From NCBI GenBank assembly GCA_964635065.1, contig CAZWMK010000065.1, positions 1-13,296 of the forward strand: a DNA stretch of 13,296 nucleotides, read 5' to 3'. Positions 1-5,602 of the stretch are shown piece by piece. The notes beneath the pieces were generated by a model. That model was not told where the DNA came from. It did no database searches and saw only the letters and a list, made by a program, of their open reading frames with translations. Position 1 is the stretch's first letter; each line of letters starts with the position of its first letter. The DNA is from CAZWMK01 sp964635065 (lineage in GTDB: Bacteria; Pseudomonadota; Alphaproteobacteria; Sphingomonadales; Sphingomonadaceae). The translations under genes and the position numbers were made by a program.

Positions 1-501
1 TTCGGTCATCAACTTTTGCCACAGGTCGGCAGCGCGCCAGTAATTCATGCCGGGCTGGTCAAGCGGTGTCGAAAATCCGAAACCCGGCAAGGATGGCACA
101 ATGACATCAAAGGCATCCGCTGGATCGCCACCAAACGACGCAGGATCGGCCAGCGGGCGGATCAGCTGGTTATAGTCCCAGAAGGTCCACGGCCAGCCGT
201 GCGTCAGGATGAGCGGGATGGGGTTAGGTCCCCGCCCCGGCTCGCGGATGAAATGGATCGGGCAGCCTTCGATCTCGGTCTTGAAGTGCGAAAAGCTGTT
301 GATCCGCCCTTCCCAGTAGCGCCAGTCGTAATCGGTCAACCAGTAGTTGACGAGTTCGCGCAGATAGGCGCCATTGACGCCATATTTCCAGTCATCATTG
401 GCGAAATCGGGGGCCCATCTCGTGCGTTCAAGACGATGGCGCAGATCGTCCAGAACATCATTTGACACCGATACGGTAAAGGGCTTGATGCTGTCGATCA
501 T
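1..501 (-). CDS. Epoxide hydrolase, alpha/beta-hydrolase fold (3' end cut by window edge)
   Basis: The first 167 residues are visible; the C-terminal part lies left of the window. The N-terminus (MIDSIKPFTVSVSND, then LDDLRHRLERTRW and a WRYWE segment) is the EHN-type N-terminal domain of microsomal-like epoxide hydrolases. It is followed by the hydrolase core: the oxyanion-hole motif HGWP at residues 101-104 and a VPSLPGFGFS strand-loop. Such enzymes open epoxides to diols through an aspartyl ester intermediate. The nucleophilic Asp and the His/acid pair would lie beyond the edge, so catalytic competence cannot be judged. The start is the ATG at 501, with GGAGG a few bases upstream. It begins 15 bp after the VOC gene, so the two are probably co-transcribed. 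No secretion signal is seen, so it is likely cytoplasmic. The natural substrate is unknown. The family call is firm; a haloalkane dehalogenase is less likely because of the EHN domain. Confidence 0.88.
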   Translation of the reverse strand, partial: MIDSIKPFTVSVSNDVLDDLRHRLERTRWAPDFANDDWKYGVNGAYLRELVNYWLTDYDWRYWEGRINSFSHFKTEIEGCPIHFIREPGRGPNPIPLILTHGWPWTFWDYNQLIRPLADPASFGGDPADAFDVIVPSLPGFGFSTPLDQPGMNYWRAADLWQKLMTE

Positions 502-516
502 GGTTTTCCTCCGCGA

Positions 517-1059
517 TCAGCGCATGGGCCAGGGAAGGATCAGATCCTTGCCATCCCATGTTTTCGGTGCTTCGCGTGTAATCCTGTACATTTCGCGGAT
601 GATGTCGCTTTCAGGATACAGCTCGATCATGTGGCCAAGATGCGGACGCGCGTCGATGTAGCAGATCTTCGCGCCGAAACTGACCGTGAATTCGCTGGCG
701 ACCGGATAGCCCATGGCGACATAACCATCGCGGACGGCTTCATAATCGTCGCAGAACATGGCGACGTGGTGAAAGCCTTCCTGACCATTCGGGAACATGT
801 CATGAAAGGCACTGGGGGTTGATGATGTCAGTTCGACCAGTTCGATATTGAGATCGCCCGCCTGCACGAAAACGCCACGAATGCCGATGGGTGGCGCTTC
901 CTTGCCGCGATAGACGTGATGATCAAGCGTCGTCCCCTCGCCCCCGCCGAAGAATGGCCCGATGCCATACATGCGATGCATGCGGGCGCAGGCTTCTTCG
1001 AGATTGCGAACGATGTAGCAGTTCTGAATGATGCTGGCACGATTGACGATCGGTTGCAC
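517..1059 (-). CDS. VOC-superfamily (glyoxalase/dioxygenase-fold) protein
   Basis: This is a 180-residue cytoplasmic protein with two beta-alpha-beta-beta-beta modules. The first covers roughly residues 10-77 (QNCYIVRNLEEA to NIELVEL) and the second roughly 95-148 (EGFHHVAMFCDD to HMIELYPES). Candidate metal ligands are H97/H98, E73 or E76, and E146. The usual His of the first strand appears to be Asn13, so one ligand may be absent or supplied elsewhere. The start was set at GTG 1059 because GGGGAGG lies about 7 bp upstream. The frame stays open to an ATG at 1137, but that would add 26 residues unlike the fold and has no ribosome site. VOC proteins include glyoxalases, epimerases, extradiol dioxygenases and isomerases, and the exact reaction cannot be given. 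It precedes the epoxide hydrolase by 15 bp and follows an MDR reductase by 84 bp. Confidence 0.8.
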   Translation of the reverse strand: MQPIVNRASIIQNCYIVRNLEEACARMHRMYGIGPFFGGGEGTTLDHHVYRGKEAPPIGIRGVFVQAGDLNIELVELTSSTPSAFHDMFPNGQEGFHHVAMFCDDYEAVRDGYVAMGYPVASEFTVSFGAKICYIDARPHLGHMIELYPESDIIREMYRITREAPKTWDGKDLILPWPMR

Positions 1060-1143
1060 GCATACCCTCCCCAGATGTTGCCCGACTTGTCTTGGGCAAT
1101 TGTGCAAGGAGAGTAGCGCGCGGCAACCGGCGGTCAAGTCGGA

Positions 1144-2145
1144 TCAGAGTTTCACGATTACTTTGCCGACATTGCCACCACGGAACAGCTTCGTGTATGC
1201 GCCCAATGTATTTTCAAGGCCGTGATTTTCATCAAACACCATCTGGATTCGGCCATCGTCAAGCCAGCCGCGCATACGGCGGTTTATCTCGGGACCGCGA
1301 TCCATGAAGTCGGGCGAGAAGAAGCCGCTGACTGTCAGCCGCCGCATCAATATCTGGTCGAAGCGGTCGGGACCGCGTGGCTTATCCATGGCATATTGTG
1401 CAACCAGACCGCAGATGGCAACGCGGCCATAATGCGCCATGTTCGGTAGCACGGCATCAAGGATCGGGCCACCGACATTGTCGAAATACACATTGATTCC
1501 ACCGGGAACGGACGCAAGCGCCGCTTCCACGTCGACAGCCTTGTAGTCGATCGCCTGATCGATGCCGATCACATCCGTCAGGAAACGGCATTTGTCCGCG
1601 CCACCGGCCAGACCGATAACACGGCATCCCATGATTTTTGCTACCTGTGCCGCCAACAGGCCCGTCGCGCCCGCTGCCGCCGAAACCAGCACCGTTTCAC
1701 CCGGCTGCGTCTTTCCGGTTTCGACAATGCCCCAATAGGCGGTCCAGCCATTCATGCCGAGCACGCCAAGATGCTGGCGCGCATCGATGACGCTTTCATC
1801 AAGAACGGACAGGCCGCTGAGCGCGGGCACAACGCGCGAATAATCGGCCCATTGCCCGAACGCGCGCACCAGCGCACCTTCGGGCACATCCGGCGCGCGC
1901 GAGGCAACAACGCGGCCGAGCACGAGCCCCGGCACCTGCGCACCAAGCGGAATGCCGGCCTGATAGCCATCGGTGCGCGCCGTCATCCACATGCGCGTGC
2001 CGGCATCGAGGGAGAGATATTCGTTGCGGATCACAACTTCGCCCACATCGGGCGACGGCACCGGACCATGACCGAAATGCATCGCACTGGCGAAATCCTC
2101 GCCCTGCGGGTGTTGCATCAACTGCCAGAATCGATTGTCGGCCAT
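1144..2145 (-). CDS. MDR-family NADP-dependent oxidoreductase (CurA/PTGR-like), copy 1
   Basis: This is a 333-residue zinc-independent medium-chain dehydrogenase/reductase. Residues 1-120 form the GroES-like substrate domain. The Rossmann domain carries the nucleotide loop SAAAGATG at 155-162, and GGADKC at 181-186 matches the position that grips the NADPH 2'-phosphate in leukotriene-B4/prostaglandin reductases and curcumin reductase. VYFDNVGG is the typical later signature. Relatives reduce the C=C bond of alpha,beta-unsaturated ketones and aldehydes with NADPH. The start is the ATG at 2145 (MADNRF), with GGGGAGGACAGG just upstream. An in-frame ATG at 2235 would add 30 residues that do not resemble the family. 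A second MDR gene of the same subfamily lies at 3516-4538. It is soluble with no export signal, and its place between YceI and VOC genes suggests a catabolic role. The substrate is unknown. Confidence 0.9.
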   Translation of the reverse strand: MADNRFWQLMQHPQGEDFASAMHFGHGPVPSPDVGEVVIRNEYLSLDAGTRMWMTARTDGYQAGIPLGAQVPGLVLGRVVASRAPDVPEGALVRAFGQWADYSRVVPALSGLSVLDESVIDARQHLGVLGMNGWTAYWGIVETGKTQPGETVLVSAAAGATGLLAAQVAKIMGCRVIGLAGGADKCRFLTDVIGIDQAIDYKAVDVEAALASVPGGINVYFDNVGGPILDAVLPNMAHYGRVAICGLVAQYAMDKPRGPDRFDQILMRRLTVSGFFSPDFMDRGPEINRRMRGWLDDGRIQMVFDENHGLENTLGAYTKLFRGGNVGKVIVKL

Positions 2146-2247
2146 ATCCTGTCCTCCCCTGCAGACCGCATTCATGACCCGGATCACGCCCGGCCATGAC
2201 TGTTGTTTAGCGCAGGCCGGACTGCAATCAATCACAATCGGTTATGG

Positions 2248-2862
2248 TCATTCTTGCCGTTCAAAAGCGGCGCTGACGATGATCTCGACCTCGTCACCGA
2301 TCAGCGGCAGATATGTTGTCACGCCGAAGTCGCTACGCTTCAACCGGCCTGTCGCGTGAAAGCCGATGGTATAGGCCTTGTTCATCGGGTTGACGCCGCC
2401 TGCCACAAAACTGGCATTCAGCATCACCGGCTTCGTGACACCATGCATGGTCAGATCACCTGTGATGGCGGCGCTCGCCGGACCGGTCCGCTCGACCTTG
2501 GTCGATTTGAAATTGATGGTGGGATATTGCGCGGCATTGAACCAGTCTGCGCTGCGCAATTCCGCGTCCAGCTTTGCATTGGTCGTGGTCAGGGTGGCAA
2601 CGGGCAGAGACACCGACAGCTTTGCCGCCTCGATCTTCGCGGGATCGAGCGAAAGCGTCCCGGTCGCTCCCGGAAACTCGCCATACCAGTTGTTGAAACC
2701 CAGATGCGACACGGCAAACAGCACACGGGTATGCGATGTTTCCACGCGATACCGGCCTGCCTGCACAGCCTCGGGCGATGGATCGACCGCCGGTTGAGCC
2801 TGCGCGGGCAGCGCGAAAGTCGCAGCAGCCAGCAGGAATGAAATCATTACGGGGTATTTCAT
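2248..2862 (-). CDS. YceI-family secreted lipocalin-like protein
   Basis: This is a 204-residue periplasmic protein. A signal peptide covers about residues 1-23, with likely cleavage after LPAQA. The mature part shows the YceI pattern: RYRVETSHTRVLFAVSHLGF at its start, then WYGEFPGATGTLSLDP, DWFNAAQYPTINFKST, ITGDLTMHGVTKPV and a C-terminal FGVTTYLPLIGDEVEI. YceI proteins are beta-barrels whose characterised members bind isoprenoid quinones or other amphipathic lipids. A role in quinone handling or carriage of a hydrophobic catabolite is inference. Two ATGs are adjacent (2865 and 2862). The second was preferred because AAGGAG then sits 6 bp away instead of 3. It is separated from the upstream HbpS-like gene by 141 bp and from the downstream MDR gene by 102 bp, so it may have its own promoter, though I could not identify one convincingly. 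Confidence 0.9.
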   Translation of the reverse strand: MKYPVMISFLLAAATFALPAQAQPAVDPSPEAVQAGRYRVETSHTRVLFAVSHLGFNNWYGEFPGATGTLSLDPAKIEAAKLSVSLPVATLTTTNAKLDAELRSADWFNAAQYPTINFKSTKVERTGPASAAITGDLTMHGVTKPVMLNASFVAGGVNPMNKAYTIGFHATGRLKRSDFGVTTYLPLIGDEVEIIVSAAFERQE

Positions 2863-2910
2863 CATCGGCTCCTTATCGGCTCCGGTTGGCAGAATGCGTC
2901 TGCGTCTCGC

Positions 2911-2957
2911 AAAAAACACAAAAAACGGGGACGCAGGCTGGACCTGCCGATCCTGCG
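2911..2957 (-). terminator. Possible weak intrinsic terminator after the HbpS-like gene
   Basis: On the minus strand CGCAGG (2957-2952) can pair with CCTGCG (2937-2932); a tighter alternative is GCAGG-loop-CCTGC (2947-2933). A U-rich tract with two runs of T (antisense of 2911-2925) follows, but about seven bases beyond the stem instead of directly after it. The geometry is imperfect, so readthrough into the YceI gene is plausible. Confidence 0.3.
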
Positions 2958-3003
2958 CCCCCTGCCCTTTACGTGCAAGGCCAACCTGCCCCCGTACGGG
3001 CGG

Positions 3004-3510
3004 TTATTTCCGTGCAGCAGCGGCGGCAACGGCATCAGCACCGGCACGCGCGATGATCTCGTCATCTTCCGCAGACGCACCGCTTCCGCCAATACCACCG
3101 ACGACGACACCATTGATCGTAATGGGTACGCCGCCCTGAAGCGGGCTGATGCCCTTGACCGCAAGGATCGATGGCTTGCCCTGATCCACAAGATCCTGAA
3201 ACGCCTTGGATGGTGCCCCAAGGGTTGCCGCCGTATGCGCCTTGTCCTGCGATGCGGCGATACTGACCAGCATTGCGCCATCCATGCGCTGGAAGGCGAG
3301 CAGATGGCCATTGGCGTCCATGACGGCGATCGACACCTTGATGCCTTTGGCAGCGGCCGCCTTTTCGGCAGCGGTCAGGGCAATCCTGGCGCCTTCGGCG
3401 GACAGGACCGTCTGTTGAATGGTCATGGCGGTCATCTTGTCTTTTCCCTGAGCAGAACTGAATGGTACAGCCGCAATCAGTGCGGCGCTTAAGAGTGGCA
3501 GCAGCTTCAT
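3004..3510 (-). CDS. Secreted GlcG/HbpS-family (DUF336) protein
   Basis: This is a 168-residue protein. The first 20 or so residues (MKLLPLLSAALIAAVPFSSA) form a signal peptide, so it should act in the periplasm. The mature domain has family features: VLSAEGARIALTAAEKAAA, VSIAVMDANGHLLAFQRMDGA, the SQDKAHTAATLG helix, GISPLQGGVPITINGVVVGGIGGSGA, and a closing Asp/Glu-rich IIARAGADAVA helix. Characterised relatives include the haem-binding HbpS of Streptomyces and the GlcG protein of unknown function; some are cofactor-binding accessory proteins of catabolic operons. The start is the ATG at 3510, five bases after the stop of the upstream MDR gene. Its ribosome site is weak (GTGAG inside the upstream gene's end), which points to translational coupling. 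Ligand and role are not known from the sequence. Confidence 0.87.
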   Translation of the reverse strand: MKLLPLLSAALIAAVPFSSAQGKDKMTAMTIQQTVLSAEGARIALTAAEKAAAAKGIKVSIAVMDANGHLLAFQRMDGAMLVSIAASQDKAHTAATLGAPSKAFQDLVDQGKPSILAVKGISPLQGGVPITINGVVVGGIGGSGASAEDDEIIARAGADAVAAAAARK

Positions 3511-3515
3511 GGCAA

Positions 3516-4538
3516 TCAGCTCACTTTCAGCAGGAGTTTGCCGTCATGCTGGCCGCTGAACAGCAGGTTGTAGATTTCAGGCACGTCCTTCAGTCCTTCG
3601 CGGACATCCACCTTGAAGTTGAGCTTGCCATCCAGCACCCACTGGCTGATTTCGGCATATGTGGCTGCCGCTTCCGGTGTGCCAAGATAATCGGCAACCA
3701 GCAGACCCTCTATCCGCGCGGTTTTGACCAGCAGGTTCCACAAATTGCTTGGTCCCGGTTGCTTTTCCGTGGCGTTATAGCCCGAAATCATGCCGCAAAC
3801 CGCGATGCGTGCCCCCTTCGCCATGTTATTGAGAGCGGCCTCGAGAACCTTGCCGCCGACATTTTCGAAAAAGATGTCAAAACCATCCGGCAGTTCGCGG
3901 GCAATGGCTGCCGACAAGTCGCTTTCGGCACGATAATCGATGCAACTGTCGTATCCGAAAGATTCCACTGCCTGACGGCATTTGGCCGGCCCTCCGGCAA
4001 TGCCGACGATCTTCCCGGCGCCCTTGATACGCGCCATCTGCGCAACCAGCGAACCAACGCCGCCCGTGGCACCGCTGATCAGAACATTGTCGCCCGCCTT
4101 CATGCCAGCCACGGTAAAAAGGCCATAGTGCGCCGTGAGGCCAACCGGGCCGAGCGGATGCAGAAATGTCGTCAGCTGATGCTTGTCGGCATCGACGACG
4201 GGGTTGTAGAAATAATCCGGCCCGACCGCATATTCCGACCACGACCCAAGACCGCTCACCAGTTCGCCAATGGCAAACCTGCTGCTGTTCGACTGGACGA
4301 CCCGGCCCAGAACAACCGCCGTAACAGGCGCGCCAAGCGGAATGGGCGTAAAATAATTGCCGCTGGCATCCATCCAGCCGCGAATGGCCGGATCCATGGC
4401 GATATACTCGACTTTCACGACGATCTCACCATCGCCGGGAGCCCTGACAGGTGCTTCGCGCCATTCAAAATCGTCTCGAACCGGCAGGCCATGCGGCCGC
4501 CGCACCAGCAACCATTCATGATTGATCACCGCGCTCAT
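3516..4538 (-). CDS. MDR-family NADP-dependent oxidoreductase (CurA/PTGR-like), copy 2
   Basis: This is a 340-residue soluble protein with the same layout as the gene at 1144-2145: an N-terminal GroES-like domain with the MDPAIRGWM motif near residues 48-56, a nucleotide loop GATGGVG at 156-162, GGPAKC at 182-187 for the NADP phosphate, and FFENVGG. No structural or catalytic zinc cysteine cluster is visible, as expected for this NADPH-dependent enone-reductase group. The start ATG at 4538 has GGGGAGG seven bases upstream. It is the first gene of the minus-strand block and is followed after 5 bp by the HbpS-like gene. The two MDR copies diverge clearly in sequence, so they look like old paralogs with different substrates and not a recent duplication. 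The substrate is unknown. Confidence 0.9.
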   Translation of the reverse strand: MSAVINHEWLLVRRPHGLPVRDDFEWREAPVRAPGDGEIVVKVEYIAMDPAIRGWMDASGNYFTPIPLGAPVTAVVLGRVVQSNSSRFAIGELVSGLGSWSEYAVGPDYFYNPVVDADKHQLTTFLHPLGPVGLTAHYGLFTVAGMKAGDNVLISGATGGVGSLVAQMARIKGAGKIVGIAGGPAKCRQAVESFGYDSCIDYRAESDLSAAIARELPDGFDIFFENVGGKVLEAALNNMAKGARIAVCGMISGYNATEKQPGPSNLWNLLVKTARIEGLLVADYLGTPEAAATYAEISQWVLDGKLNFKVDVREGLKDVPEIYNLLFSGQHDGKLLLKVS

Positions 4539-4586
4539 GCGTGCACCTCCCCAAATTTTACTGGACCATTTTTCATCAACAGGGCG

Positions 4587-4614
4587 AGACTACCCCCCCC
4601 CATAAAGCTGTCAA
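4587..4614 (-). promoter_or_regulatory. Sigma70-type promoter for the minus-strand catabolic block, with a G9 spacer
   Basis: Reading the minus strand, a perfect -35 hexamer TTGACA (4614-4609) is followed by a 16-bp spacer and the -10 candidate TAGTCT (4592-4587), which keeps the three most important bases (T, A and final T). Nine of the spacer bases are a single G run (4601-4593). The 5' leader to the MDR start at 4538 would be about 42 nt. Promoter position is predicted only. Confidence 0.5.
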
Positions 4615-4638
4615 TGCACTGCCCTCTTTTGTTATGAT
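4608..4638 (+). promoter_or_regulatory. Extended -10 promoter for the YeeE/YedE pair
   Basis: An extended -10 element, TGTTATGAT, lies at 4630-4638 and matches the TGnTATAAT consensus at all but one base. A weak -35 (CTGTCA, 4608-4613) lies 19 bp upstream of the hexamer and overlaps the -35 of the divergent promoter on the other strand. Initiation near 4645 would give a leader of under 20 nt before the ATG at 4662. The overlap means the two divergent promoters probably compete for polymerase. Confidence 0.5.
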
Positions 4639-4661
4639 TTAAAATCGCGCATGAAGCGCCC

Positions 4662-5090
4662 ATGACACTGACATTGACATCCATCGCCCCGGCACTTGTC
4701 GGCGGCTTGCTGATCGGGCTGGCTTCGGGCCTGCTCTACTATGTGCAGGGCCGTATCGCAGGGGTCAGCAGCATCGCACGCACGATGATGACCAGCAGCC
4801 AGGGGCGTAGCTGGCGCTTTGCCTTTCTGTTCGGCCTTGCGCTGGCGGGTGGGCTCCATGCCATTGCTGGCGGCATTGCCGCACCTGCGCTACGCGACAT
4901 GCCCTATGCGCTTCTGGCAGTTGCGGGCCTGCTCGTCGGTTTTGGTTCCGGTCTGGGTTCGGGTTGCACCAGTGGTCATGGCGTGTGCGGCATCGCCCGC
5001 ATGTCGCGTCGTTCGATCACTGCTGTTCTCGTGTTCATGGCAACGGCGTCCGTCACCGTTTATCTCGTGCGGCATGGGGTGCCGGCATGA
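4662..5090 (+). CDS. YeeE/YedE-family membrane protein, N-terminal half of a split transporter
   Basis: This 142-residue integral membrane protein has about four hydrophobic segments (residues roughly 7-28, 50-70, 80-102 and 118-136). It carries the family motif GSGCTSGHGVCGIAR, with cysteines at 102 and 109. The family (PF04143) includes the thiosulfate transporter TsuA/YeeE, where conserved cysteines relay the substrate through the channel; in many proteobacteria the protein is encoded as two half-size genes, as here. The stop overlaps the start of the next gene (ATGA, 5087-5090), a strong sign of translational coupling and a joint complex. The ribosome site before ATG 4662 is poor. The likely role is import of thiosulfate or another reduced sulfur compound. 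No rhodanese, persulfide dioxygenase or BigR-type regulator gene is visible beside it. Confidence 0.87.
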   Translation: MTLTLTSIAPALVGGLLIGLASGLLYYVQGRIAGVSSIARTMMTSSQGRSWRFAFLFGLALAGGLHAIAGGIAAPALRDMPYALLAVAGLLVGFGSGLGSGCTSGHGVCGIARMSRRSITAVLVFMATASVTVYLVRHGVPA

Positions 5091-5500
5091 CGAGTGTGCG
5101 TGCCCTGCTTTTCGGCTTGATTTTCGGCTATGGCCTGATGTTGTCGGGCATGACCGACCCCGACCGTGTACGCAACTTCCTTGACTGGACAGGACGCTGG
5201 GATCCGGCATTGGCCTTTGTCATGGGTGGCGCCGTGATCAGCGCAGCGCCTTTCTTCTGGCTTGCCCGCAAACGTGGTCGCCCGATTTTCGGCAATGACC
5301 TGGAAACGCCGGAAAGCAACCGTGTCGGGCCGCGCCTGCTCATAGGCAGTGCGATTTTCGGCGTCGGCTGGGGCCTGTCGGGCATTTGCCCCGGTCCAGG
5401 CATAGTTGTCTTCGCACTCGCCCCTTTGCCGGTCTTTGTCTTTCTTGGCGCGATGGCTGCGGGCCTTGTCCTGTCACACCTCTTTACACGCCGGAATTGA
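5087..5500 (+). CDS. YeeE/YedE-like (DUF6691-type) membrane protein, C-terminal half
   Basis: This is a 137-residue membrane protein with roughly four hydrophobic segments (about 6-22, 42-60, 82-100 and 107-130). The family motif SGICPGPG includes Cys101. An early GMTDPDRVRNFLD segment is characteristic of the second member of paired YeeE/YedE genes. It begins at the ATG at 5087, which overlaps the upstream stop by 4 bp. A longer open frame reaches back to 4964, but that part overlaps the first gene's conserved motif and is not expected to be coding. With its partner it would complete an inverted-repeat channel of the TsuA type. No terminator is evident before the hcp leader, so some transcription may run on into hcp. 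Confidence 0.87.
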   Translation: MTSVRALLFGLIFGYGLMLSGMTDPDRVRNFLDWTGRWDPALAFVMGGAVISAAPFFWLARKRGRPIFGNDLETPESNRVGPRLLIGSAIFGVGWGLSGICPGPGIVVFALAPLPVFVFLGAMAAGLVLSHLFTRRN

Positions 5501-5524
5501 TCGTTTCGGACATTGCGTCCAAAA

Positions 5525-5538
5525 TTGATGCAAATCAA
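5525..5538 (+). promoter_or_regulatory. FNR/CRP-family box upstream of hcp
   Basis: TTGATGCAAATCAA is an exact match to the FNR consensus TTGAT-N4-ATCAA. Its centre (5531.5) lies about 40 bp before the start site predicted from TATAAG at 5559-5564, the arrangement of a class II activator site. The same sequence is recognised by FnrL (oxygen-sensing) and Dnr/NnrR-type (NO-sensing) relatives, so the exact regulator cannot be fixed from the box alone. Confidence 0.82.
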
Positions 5539-5558
5539 ATACACCTTAATCCTCGCCC

Positions 5559-5564
5559 TATAAG
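5559..5564 (+). promoter_or_regulatory. Predicted -10 element of the hcp promoter
   Basis: TATAAG differs from TATAAT at one base and lies 20 bp downstream of the FNR box, with no recognisable -35, as expected when an activator occupies that position. It overlaps the left side of the NsrR-like palindrome, so a bound repressor would block polymerase. CATAAT at 5568-5573 is a second candidate. Confidence 0.45.
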
Positions 5565-5584
5565 AAGCATAATGTCTGCATCTT
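5562..5584. promoter_or_regulatory. NsrR-like operator of hcp
   Basis: This is a 23-bp imperfect palindrome with half-sites AAGAAGCAT and TGCATCTT around a central base at 5573; 8 of 11 position pairs are complementary. The 11-1-11 layout, and the AAGA-GCAT and GCATCTT blocks, match the published enterobacterial NsrR consensus (AAGATGCAT and its mirror image). NsrR is an iron-sulfur, NO-sensing repressor that controls hcp in Escherichia coli. Whether this organism has NsrR cannot be seen in this window. Confidence 0.5.
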
Positions 5585-5602
5585 CAAGGGCGAGGAAAAA
5601 CA

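Larger units (their letters stand above)
5551..5595. promoter_or_regulatory. 45-bp interrupted dyad over the hcp start region
   Basis: Outer arms CCTCGCCCT (5551-5559) and AGGGCGAGG (5587-5595) are perfect 9-bp inverted repeats. They share their centre, base 5573, with the inner NsrR-like palindrome (5562-5584). In total 17 of 22 base pairs are complementary. The right outer arm contains the GAGG used as ribosome site for hcp. It could be a wide operator, or, in any transcript arriving from upstream, an RNA hairpin that hides the ribosome site. Confidence 0.7.

Noticed and set aside
2164..2219. CCGGCC/GGCCGG inverted repeat between the YceI and second MDR genes
   Set aside because: The 6-bp arms are separated by a 20-base loop with no T tract, so they support neither a terminator nor a clear operator.
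2991..3000. Perfect palindrome CCCGTACGGG just after the HbpS-like stop codon
   Set aside because: As RNA it would give only a three-pair stem with a four-base loop, with no T tract following. As DNA it is an isolated 10-mer without a promoter nearby.
3462..4637. 391-codon plus-strand open frame opposite the first MDR gene
   Set aside because: It is antisense to a clear MDR gene with nucleotide-binding motifs and a good ribosome site. The shadow protein has no motif and runs across the divergent promoter.
4651..4665. Five-codon mini-frame (ATG AAG CGC CCA TGA) overlapping the first YeeE start
   Set aside because: It could be a leader peptide, but it has no ribosome site and is short enough to be chance.
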